Positions 35,230-41,886 of a DNA stretch of 64,000 nt are shown here, piece after piece. The position numbers were made by a program, and so were the translations under genes. The notes under the pieces are model-generated. The model saw only the letters and a program-made list of their open reading frames with translations, did not search any database and was not told the DNA's origin. Origin of the DNA: UKL13-2 sp038206765 (GTDB lineage: Bacteria > Pseudomonadota > Gammaproteobacteria > Burkholderiales > Usitatibacteraceae); NCBI GenBank assembly GCA_038206765.1, contig JBBRAM010000005.1:124001-188000 (forward strand), in the 5' to 3' direction. How positions within the stretch are numbered: position 1 is the first letter of the stretch; every line of letters begins with the position of its first letter.

Positions 35230-36271
35230 CCTCCTCCCATGGCATCGTCGGCCATTAATCGAGCTTCTCGCTCGGCGTGAAAAATTGCCGCATGCGCTTC
35301 TGATTCACGGTAACCAGGGCATCGGCAAAGTCGAGTTCGCTCGTGCGATGGCGCAGTCACTGCTCTGCGAAGCGCCGATAATGTCTAATAGTGGCGATAA
35401 GAATTTGGCTGGCATTGCATGTGGAATTTGCAGCGCATGCAACTGGTTTCGCGACGGCAACCATCCCGATTATCGCGAACTCCTACCTGAAATTTTAGTG
35501 GATGAAGACGTTGACTCGGAAGCCCCTTCCGACCCGGATGCCAAAGACAAGAAAAAAAGTAAAGAAATTAAGATCGATCAAATCCGTGGCATTGCCGATT
35601 TCATGACGCTATCCACCCATCGCGACGGTTTCCGGGTGTTGGTGATTCATCCGGCGGAAGCGATGAATATGTCGGCAGCCAACGCGCTACTCAAGACACT
35701 TGAGGAGCCATCTGCGCGTACCGTAATTCTGCTGGTGACCGATCAAATGGCGCGTCTTATGGCCACTATTCGTAGCCGCTGCCAGCGCGTGTTGTTGCCC
35801 GCCCCCGACGCGTTAGACGCAGTCGCGTGGCTTATGCAGCATGACAAAGGGCTTAGTGATGCTCAGGCCGAAGCAGCGCTTGCGATGGCGGGCGGTGCGC
35901 CGCTGGATGCAGTGACATTCGCAGCCTCAGACTATCAAACATCACGCAAAGCATTTGTAGCGGCGCTGTCCGATCCTGCCGCGGACTATATGGCTGCTGC
36001 GCAATCGTTCGAAAAATCCGATCTCAATCACATCATCACGTGGCTGCAAACTTGGGTGAGCGATGTGGTGCTAAGCAAAGTGTCAGGTAATGTGCGACAT
36101 CATGTTGATGAGAAAAAAGCCATTGCGAGCATTGCGCGCCATGTAAAACTGACCAAATTGTTCCGCTATGAATCGGAACTGCGCCAAGCGCGTCGCTCAA
36201 TTCATCACCCGTTGAACGTGAGACTCCTGCTCGAACAGTTGCTAATATCGTACCAACGCGCTATACAATGA
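35222..36271 (+). CDS. holB: DNA polymerase III subunit delta'
   Basis: Delta' is the stator of the clamp loader that places the beta clamp on DNA. The 349 residues have a P-loop-like HGNQGIGKVEFA (Lys36). The zinc module has cysteines in CGICSACNWFRDGNHPDY. The conserved MNMSAANALLKTLEEPS and IRSRCQRVLLP (SRC motif) follow. Between the zinc module and IDQIRGI lies an acidic-then-basic insertion of about 25 residues (DEDVDSEAPSD, KDKKKSKEIK), probably a surface loop. pilZ follows after 37 bases. Confidence 0.94.
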   Translation: MIDLLPWHRRPLIELLARREKLPHALLIHGNQGIGKVEFARAMAQSLLCEAPIMSNSGDKNLAGIACGICSACNWFRDGNHPDYRELLPEILVDEDVDSEAPSDPDAKDKKKSKEIKIDQIRGIADFMTLSTHRDGFRVLVIHPAEAMNMSAANALLKTLEEPSARTVILLVTDQMARLMATIRSRCQRVLLPAPDALDAVAWLMQHDKGLSDAQAEAALAMAGGAPLDAVTFAASDYQTSRKAFVAALSDPAADYMAAAQSFEKSDLNHIITWLQTWVSDVVLSKVSGNVRHHVDEKKAIASIARHVKLTKLFRYESELRQARRSIHHPLNVRLLLEQLLISYQRAIQ

Positions 36272-36308
36272 ACACCAACCAAACATTTCATTGATCGAGG
36301 AGCTATCC

Positions 36309-36701
36309 GTGTCGTCCTCTCCGCCAACCACCACAATGGGTGCGTCAAGTGTCACGCCGATCAAGCGTCCGGACGTGATTTCGCTCAACCTGAAAGGCAA
36401 GAGTGCGCTTTACGCCTCGTGGTTGCCACTGCTTAAGGGAGGCGGGCTTTTTATGCAGACGACCAAAAACCACCAATTGGGCGATGAAGTTTTAGTGGTT
36501 CTCACGTTTCTCGATGAGCCTGCAAAAGTGCCGATGACTGGAAAAGTCGTGTGGGTCAATCCGGCGCACGCCACCGGTAATCGACCGCAAGGTGTGGCGA
36601 TTCAATTGCCGGACAATGAAATCGGCAAAGAATTGAAGAAAAAAATTGAAGGTATTTTGGCGCCGGTTGCCAAATCTGATCGCACGACGCACACGTTGTG
36701 A
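36309..36701 (+). CDS. pilZ: PilZ-domain protein (type IV pilus PilZ type)
   Basis: This is a 130-residue PilZ protein. The position after tmk-holB is that of the original pilZ gene, needed for type IV pilus assembly. The sequence shows ISLNLKGKSALYASWLPLLKGGGLFMQT and VVWVNPAHATGNRPQGVAIQL. It lacks the RxxxR switch that binds cyclic-di-GMP in YcgR-like proteins, so it is probably a protein-interaction module rather than a receptor. The start is decided by a strong GAGGAG six bases before a GTG; an upstream TTG would place that Shine-Dalgarno inside the coding sequence. Confidence 0.9.
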   Translation: MSSSPPTTTMGASSVTPIKRPDVISLNLKGKSALYASWLPLLKGGGLFMQTTKNHQLGDEVLVVLTFLDEPAKVPMTGKVVWVNPAHATGNRPQGVAIQLPDNEIGKELKKKIEGILAPVAKSDRTTHTL

Positions 36702-36801
36702 CACTAAAATAACGGTAATTTTGCGCCGCCGTTATGCCTGAAGATCCGCATTCAGACTGGCTTTCCGGCGTTATGTCCGCGCGCCTATCAGTGCAAGCAG
36801 A

Positions 36802-37422
36802 CTAAACCGTCATTTTACGTTTATGCCCATCCAACCATTTGGCGGTGTCGGGCGCTTCCGCCGCCTGCATTTTATCCAACAACTTTGTTAAATCAACGTC
36901 TATAGACAGCGAAGCATGATGCTGTGGTCGTAAAAATCGTTCATCGCGGCAATGGTCGATAAATTTTAACAAGTGGTCGAAAAACCCCGCCACATTCAAA
37001 ATGCCAACCGGTTTGCGATGGTAGCCAAGCTGCAGCCAAGTCAACGCCTCAAATAGTTCATCGAGCGTGCCATAGCCGCCGGGCAAAGCGATAAAACCAT
37101 CAGCCAAATCGGTCATTAGCGCTTTGCGTTCGTGCATATTTTCTACCACGTGCATTTTCGTTAAGTGGCTGTGTCCGACTTCTTTCTCCATGAGCAATCG
37201 AGGTATTACGCCGATCACTTCCCCGCCGCCAGCCAAGCAAGCGTCCGCTGCCACGCCCATGAGCCCCACGCTACCGCCGCCATATATTAAACGAATGCCA
37301 CTCTCGGCAAAGGTGCGGCCTAATAGCGCAGCGGCTTCGCGATAAGCAACGTTTTCACCTGGGCTAGAGCCGCAATAAAGGCAAACAGCCTTTAACGGGT
37401 TGGGGGCGTTAACAATATTCAA
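36802..37422 (-). CDS. LOG-family protein (cytokinin-activating phosphoribohydrolase type)
   Basis: LOG proteins cleave cytokinin or adenosine riboside 5'-monophosphates to the free base and ribose 5-phosphate; some are decarboxylase-like or have unknown roles. The 206 residues show the N-terminal VCLYCGSSPG, IYGGGSVGLMGVAADA and the family signature PGGYGTLDELFEALTWLQLG. The gene is monocistronic on the minus strand. Its promoter region contains the palindrome and hexamer repeats described separately. Confidence 0.92.
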   Translation of the reverse strand: MNIVNAPNPLKAVCLYCGSSPGENVAYREAAALLGRTFAESGIRLIYGGGSVGLMGVAADACLAGGGEVIGVIPRLLMEKEVGHSHLTKMHVVENMHERKALMTDLADGFIALPGGYGTLDELFEALTWLQLGYHRKPVGILNVAGFFDHLLKFIDHCRDERFLRPQHHASLSIDVDLTKLLDKMQAAEAPDTAKWLDGHKRKMTV

Positions 37423-37510
37423 GGCATACTTTCATTGCATTCAATTGAAAAAACTTAAATTCAGTTGTTTGTTGGCTCAAAAGTGCGGGCTTAAACACGG
37501 ACGTCGACTC

Positions 37511-37552
37511 ATGCCTAGATGTCTACATGTATACATGTCTAGATGCCTAGAT
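37511..37552. repeat. Palindrome flanked by 10-bp direct repeats
   Basis: The 10-mer ATGCCTAGAT occurs at 37511-37520 and 37543-37552. Between the copies lies the perfect 14-bp palindrome ACATGTATACATGT (37525-37538), extended outward by imperfect GTCT/TGTC pairing. It lies upstream of the LOG gene and could be an operator, but nothing else supports that. Confidence 0.6.
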
Positions 37553-37572
37553 ATCGGCTGCAAGCATCAGCC

Positions 37573-37596
37573 TGCAAATGCAAATGCAAATGCAAA
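37573..37596. repeat. Four tandem copies of TGCAAA
   Basis: The hexamer TGCAAA is repeated four times without interruption and followed by a degenerate copy (TTCGCAAA). It sits between a small basic-protein gene and the LOG gene. Simple-sequence repeats of this kind can vary in copy number; no function is visible. Confidence 0.8.
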
Positions 37597-37642
37597 TTCG
37601 CAAATACGATTTGCTAACCCGAACCGTTACCGCAAACGACCG

Positions 37643-37843
37643 CTATTGGGGAGTGGGGGTGTCGGTCGCGGCGTGAGCTGCTTCATCATTTGTCTCTGAC
37701 GCGCCACTATCGGCATCATCGGACGCTTCCTCGGTGCCATCATCGGCAATGCCTGCGGCTTTCTTGCGTAATTTTTCTTCTTTTTTAGCTTTTTTGGCCA
37801 GCTCCCGCTGGCGTTTTGCGAAGTCATAGTTGGGTTTGGCCAT
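37643..37843 (-). CDS. Small Lys-rich conserved hypothetical protein
   Basis: This is a 66-residue protein. A highly basic N-terminal half, MAKPNYDFAKRQRELAKKAK with a following EEKLRKKAAG, is probably one long helix. The second half is acidic and Ala/Asp/Thr-rich and looks disordered. The MAKPNYxFxKRQRELAKK opening is one I associate with small uncharacterised betaproteobacterial proteins. A clear AGAGGA ribosome-binding site supports this ATG rather than the one two codons upstream. Function is unknown; the charge pattern would suit a nucleic-acid-associated protein. Confidence 0.7.
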   Translation of the reverse strand: MAKPNYDFAKRQRELAKKAKKEEKLRKKAAGIADDGTEEASDDADSGASETNDEAAHAATDTPTPQ

Positions 37844-37849
37844 TAGCAA

Positions 37850-38164
37850 TCCTCTGAGGTTATTCGGTTCGACAATCTAATTATTTCATTTTACGCGATG
37901 CAGTCGCGGTTGCCGCATTTAAAATTTGGATTGTTTGCTGATGCTTTGAAGCGTAATACCGATAAACAAGGCGCCAGCATGAGGAAAACAAATTTTTTGC
38001 CCTTGGGCTGTTAAAATCCATTGCGTGGGTCAATACGTATAAGTCAGACTATCGTTTTACTTGTCAGCCCGTAGCTGCCAGGGATATTGTGACAGTCGCG
38101 ATTAAAACAGCGTTCTTATCCAATTTCATGCCGACTCTCGAACGCTCAATATAAATACGCCTCT
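37850..38164. other. Divergent intergenic region, small basic protein / ATP-grasp gene
   Basis: About 315 bases lie between two divergent genes. I find no believable open frame, no tRNA-like fold and no convincing promoter pair. An AT-rich patch near 37860-37935 is the most likely promoter zone. Confidence 0.4.
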
Positions 38165-39481
38165 GTGAAAAATATTCTCGTACTCTTCGATCAGGAATGG
38201 GATCGTGCGCAACTAAACCGCGCAGTTTTTCAAACCGGAAGCGATACTCGCTTTTTCCACGAAGGCTTTGATCTGTTCGAGTTTCCGAGCAACGCTAAAT
38301 TATTGTTTTTTGATATTTTTCGCTTTGTCGATAAGCTTGTCGAAAAATACGGTGGTAGCGGCAACGGTAGAAACTCAGGGCGCGGAAAAATTGATGGCAT
38401 TATCTCTAGCCACGAACAATTCGGCGCGATCACTGCGGCGTTGTTGGCGCAGCGCCTGGGGTTGCCGTCCCAGAGTGTCAATGGCGTCATGAACGCCCAG
38501 CACAAGGCGTTAGCGCGCACCTTGCTAGCTCGAGACATGCCGAGCGCCAATGTAGCGTTCACCACTTTTCCGTACACGGTCCGCAGCGCATCCGAAATTG
38601 ATTTGCCGTTCCCGTTTTTTGTAAAGCCCGTTAAAGCCGCATATTCAGTCCTGGCGCGGCGGGTTGAGGATTTTCCTGACCTCAAAGAGCATCTTAATTT
38701 CCGTCCATGGGAAAAATACATCATCAAGCGCCTGGTGCGGCCGTTCAATGATGTCGTTCAACATTTCGGTGCAACGGATGTTAACGGCCATTACATGCTC
38801 GCTGAGCAACTGATTGATGGCTTCCAAGTCAATGTCGACGGCATTGTTGAGAACGGAAAAACGAGCATCATCGGCATCATTGATGCCGTTATGTACCCCG
38901 GCACTGATGCTTTCATGCGCTGGGAATACCCAAGCCGCTTGCCGCCTGAATGGCAGGTCAACATTCGTAACACCGCGATTGCGGCAGCAAGAGCCTTGCA
39001 GCTCGATTGCGGGATGTTTAATGTGGAATTGCGCGTTTGTTCGCATTCAGGCGATTGCAAAATTATTGAGGTCAATCCGCGTATGGCCGCGCAGTTCTCC
39101 GACGTTTATGAGATGGTTGATGGCATCAATTTGCACGATGTTGCGATCAAGTTTGCGCTCGGCGAAACAGTCGAAATTGACCACTTAAAGGCCATCCGGA
39201 AAGGCAAATATACATGTGCCACTAGCTTTGTATACCGCCGATTCGACGGGCTGCCACAACCACATTTTCCCGGTGCGGTAGAAATTGAAAGACTCCGCCA
39301 ATTCGATCCTGATGCGCAAGTGCTGCTGTTTAAGAAAAGCGGCAACCAGCTGAAGCGAGAGATCAAATGGCTGCAAAGCTACCGCTACGCTTGCTTGAAC
39401 ATGGGCGGGATGTCTGAGGAAAACTTAATGGAAAAACATCGCCACGCATCAAAGATGCTCGGTTTTCCTGCCCAATCGTGA
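38165..39481 (+). CDS. Orphan ATP-grasp domain protein
   Basis: This is a 438-residue enzyme of the ATP-grasp carboxylate-amine/thiol ligase superfamily with a biotin-carboxylase-like nucleotide fold. A Rossmann-like N-terminus (KNILVLFDQEWDRAQLNRAV) is followed by NAQHKALARTLLARDM. The ATP-binding region has PFFVKPVKAAYSVLARRV, AEQLIDGFQVNVDGIV and the metal-ligand segment CKIIEVNPRMAAQFSD. The substrate cannot be inferred; close relatives are labelled only as ATP-grasp or carbamoyl-phosphate-synthase-like. It starts at GTG. It stands alone, with no amino-acid, peptide or polyketide genes beside it. Confidence 0.85.
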   Translation: MKNILVLFDQEWDRAQLNRAVFQTGSDTRFFHEGFDLFEFPSNAKLLFFDIFRFVDKLVEKYGGSGNGRNSGRGKIDGIISSHEQFGAITAALLAQRLGLPSQSVNGVMNAQHKALARTLLARDMPSANVAFTTFPYTVRSASEIDLPFPFFVKPVKAAYSVLARRVEDFPDLKEHLNFRPWEKYIIKRLVRPFNDVVQHFGATDVNGHYMLAEQLIDGFQVNVDGIVENGKTSIIGIIDAVMYPGTDAFMRWEYPSRLPPEWQVNIRNTAIAAARALQLDCGMFNVELRVCSHSGDCKIIEVNPRMAAQFSDVYEMVDGINLHDVAIKFALGETVEIDHLKAIRKGKYTCATSFVYRRFDGLPQPHFPGAVEIERLRQFDPDAQVLLFKKSGNQLKREIKWLQSYRYACLNMGGMSEENLMEKHRHASKMLGFPAQS

Positions 39482-39735
39482 CACTCCCCACGGGAAATCT
39501 AATCGATCGCCGCCAGTCAGCTCGTCGCGATTTTTGACGTTTGAAGCCGGCTACTCTGCAATTCGTCTTGTGCGTATGATGCGATATCGATACCGCTGAT
39601 ATAGTCTTGTCAATGATTTGGCGGGTCGCAGGGGACGTCAGTCAGCGTGAGCCGTTACATACCGAAAGTTTGGTCGCCGGATTGGCGGAAGACGGTTTCG
39701 TTTCGATTTTTCAAATTAAAAGGGCGCCACATAAC

Positions 39736-41766
39736 ATGCAGACTGATCCTCATCCATCCATCACGACAGCATCAAGTGCGTCTGTCGCGAGCTCTCCGGA
39801 CTCTCCGGAGCCGATAGCGACGCTGCCTACGCTACCCATGCTACCGTTTGTCCCCATTCCCACTGATCAGCGTATCGAGGCGCTCGATGTTGTGCGCGGG
39901 TTCGCGCTCATTGGCATTTTTATGATGAACATCGAATATTTCAACCGCGCGATGCAGGCGATGGGCGAGGGCATACCGCTTACCGCGACGGGGATCGATT
40001 GGATTGCAACCTGGTTTGTCAATTATTTTGTTCAGGGCAAATTTTGGACGATTTTTTCGCTGCTGTTTGGTATGGGTTTTGCAGTGATGATGACGCGTGC
40101 CGAGCGGGCGGGACGACCGTTTCTGAAGCCGTATTTGCGGCGTATTTTGGCGTTGGCGGTGTTCGGCGCCGTACACTTTATTTTTTTATGGCCGGGCGAT
40201 ATTTTATTTAGCTACGCGGTCGCTGCCGGTGCGCTGTTGATTTTAATGCACGGCACGTGGTGCTACATCGTCGGTGCAATGGTTATTGCATTCGGGCTGG
40301 GCTTTTTATTTGATGGCTTTTTTGCCTTTGTTGCCGGGCTCGCGATGGTTGGATTGATGGCGCTTTATATGCGCAATGAGCGCCTAGTATCGATTCGCGG
40401 GCTGCAATTACCAATCGTTGCCGTGGTGTTGTTGAGCATCGGCATCTTGGTGTCGATCGCCGCCATCGTGTTTTGGGCGCTGCCGCATGGCCCTAAAGAA
40501 CCACGTATTCCCTTGTCGCTGATCGGCCCTCTTGTGATGGTGATTGGATGGCTATCCGCGAGATACCACAACCCTGTTAGCAAACGCGGCGTGCGGCTTG
40601 GCGTAACAGCCTATTTATTTATGGGTTCGATGATGTTTGTCGGTGGTGTTTCACAATATTTAGCGCCGGTAGATCCCGATGTGCCTGCTGCAATCGTTGC
40701 AGCGACAGCGACAGCGACAGCAGCAGCCACTGCTACGACCGCAGCCACTGCTACTGCCGCAGCGGCGGCGACGACAACGCCAGCGACAACTGCGAATGAG
40801 ATTGCAACTTTATCTGCAAGTAACGCGAAGGACAAAACGCCTGAAACCGTGTCTGACGCCAAAGTAGAAAAAACGTCTGAAAAAGTGGCTGAGAAAACGT
40901 CGGACATTAAGTCGGACATTAAGTCTGACTCGAAGCCCAACTCGAAGTCCGACTCGAAGTCCGACAAAATGTCCAACACGAAGTCCGAAAAAGCTGCACC
41001 TGAAAAAACTGAAGCTGAAAAGAAGGCAGAAAAGAAAGCTGAAAAAGCGAAGCGCCTTGCGACGCAAGCTGAGGAAAAGCGTAACGAAGAGCGTGTGTTC
41101 TCGCAGGGAACATACCTTGAAGGTGTTGAAATGCGTGCGCTTGAATTCCCGGGCAAGGTTGCCGGTGATGCCGGATTTGCGACGGTTTTGATTGGCATGT
41201 TCTTGTTGGGAGTTTGGTTTGTCCGGTCTGGCGTGATGGAAAATACGGCTGGGCATCTTCCGTTTTTTCGCAAACTGGCCCTGATCGGCATTCCGCTCGG
41301 CGTTGGCTTGGGCTTGCTCGGTAGCCTCTTTGCTGTTTCGCATGTGCCGGGTAACACGACGGATGGCTTTAACTTGGGGCGCGGCATTCAGACGCTTGGA
41401 AATTTGCCAGCGTGCTTGGGCTATGTTGGTCTAGTGGTGTTAATGCTGCATAGCAAAACGGTGTTCGCTAAAATCAGTATCCTCGCTGCGCCCGGACGGA
41501 TGGCGCTGACGAATTATCTGATGCAATCGCTAATTTGCGCGCTTTACTTCTACGGCTATGGACTCGGCCATTGGGGCATGCCGCGCGGACAACAGCTTTT
41601 GTTTGTGGTGGTTGTGTATAGCTTGCAAATTGCGTTAAGCCACTGGTGGTTAGCGCGGTTCAAATACGGGCCAATGGAGTGGCTGTGGCGCGGGTTCACC
41701 TACCGTCAAATGCCGAAGTTCGCTATTGATAGAGCCGTTGCCATACCGACGAGCGCAGCGACGTAG
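39736..41766 (+). CDS. DUF418-family membrane protein with a repeat-expanded loop
   Basis: This is a multi-helix inner-membrane protein of the YeiB/DUF418 group, function unknown. The N-terminal motif RIEALDVVRGFALIGIFMMN and the C-terminal DUF418 block (RMALTNYLMQSLI through GPMEWLWRGFTY) are diagnostic. Between them, about residues 316-455 form a low-complexity insertion: an Ala/Thr run, then Lys-Ser-Asp tetrads, then a Lys/Glu-rich helix. That loop is far larger than in ordinary relatives. I start it at the ATG giving MQTDPHPSITTAS; TTG and ATG codons up to 130 bases upstream are open, but add a segment without hydrophobic or family features. Confidence 0.88.
   Translation: MQTDPHPSITTASSASVASSPDSPEPIATLPTLPMLPFVPIPTDQRIEALDVVRGFALIGIFMMNIEYFNRAMQAMGEGIPLTATGIDWIATWFVNYFVQGKFWTIFSLLFGMGFAVMMTRAERAGRPFLKPYLRRILALAVFGAVHFIFLWPGDILFSYAVAAGALLILMHGTWCYIVGAMVIAFGLGFLFDGFFAFVAGLAMVGLMALYMRNERLVSIRGLQLPIVAVVLLSIGILVSIAAIVFWALPHGPKEPRIPLSLIGPLVMVIGWLSARYHNPVSKRGVRLGVTAYLFMGSMMFVGGVSQYLAPVDPDVPAAIVAATATATAAATATTAATATAAAAATTTPATTANEIATLSASNAKDKTPETVSDAKVEKTSEKVAEKTSDIKSDIKSDSKPNSKSDSKSDKMSNTKSEKAAPEKTEAEKKAEKKAEKAKRLATQAEEKRNEERVFSQGTYLEGVEMRALEFPGKVAGDAGFATVLIGMFLLGVWFVRSGVMENTAGHLPFFRKLALIGIPLGVGLGLLGSLFAVSHVPGNTTDGFNLGRGIQTLGNLPACLGYVGLVVLMLHSKTVFAKISILAAPGRMALTNYLMQSLICALYFYGYGLGHWGMPRGQQLLFVVVVYSLQIALSHWWLARFKYGPMEWLWRGFTYRQMPKFAIDRAVAIPTSAAT
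40684..40776 (+). repeat. Ala/Thr-coding microsatellite-like repeat in the DUF418 gene
   Basis: Iterated GCGACA triplets and an 18-bp unit GCAGCCACTGCTAC(G/T)(A/G)CC encode an uninterrupted Ala/Thr run. All units are multiples of three, so the frame survives copy-number change. Confidence 0.8.
40897..40992 (+). repeat. 12-bp minisatellite (K-S-D-x) in the DUF418 gene
   Basis: About eight consecutive 12-bp units related to AAGTCGGACATT and AAGTCCGACTCG encode Lys-Ser-Asp-Ile/Ser tetrads. Two adjacent units share an identical 11-base TCGGACATT-type core, suggesting recent duplication. The frame is preserved throughout. Confidence 0.85.
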
Positions 41767-41821
41767 GTGTGAGGCATGTCGCTGACGAGCGCAGATTAAC
41801 GATATAGGCAGACGGTGGTCG

Positions 41822-41848
41822 GCGGCATCAAGCATTGCTTGATGCCGC
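41822..41848. terminator. Bidirectional terminator between DUF418 gene and acylase gene
   Basis: A perfect 12-bp stem GCGGCATCAAGC / GCTTGATGCCGC with a three-base loop is followed by ATTTATT on the plus strand. It lies between two convergent stops and can serve both genes. The T-tract is short, so efficiency is uncertain. Confidence 0.7.
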
Positions 41849-41886
41849 ATTTATTCCAATCTACTCGCGAGGATAGCTAGGCCAAT

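Noticed and set aside
36704..36740. Terminator after pilZ
   Set aside because: An ATAACGG / CCGTTAT hairpin exists, but the stem is short and no T-tract follows.
37400..37699. 99-codon plus-strand frame across the repeat patch
   Set aside because: Driven by the TGCAAA repeats (Asn-Ala runs), overlaps two minus-strand genes antisense, and has no ribosome-binding site.
40611..41387. 258-codon minus-strand frame opposite the DUF418 gene
   Set aside because: Open only because of the 12-bp and triplet repeats on the coding strand; composition is Ala/Ser/Phe repeat, no family match.
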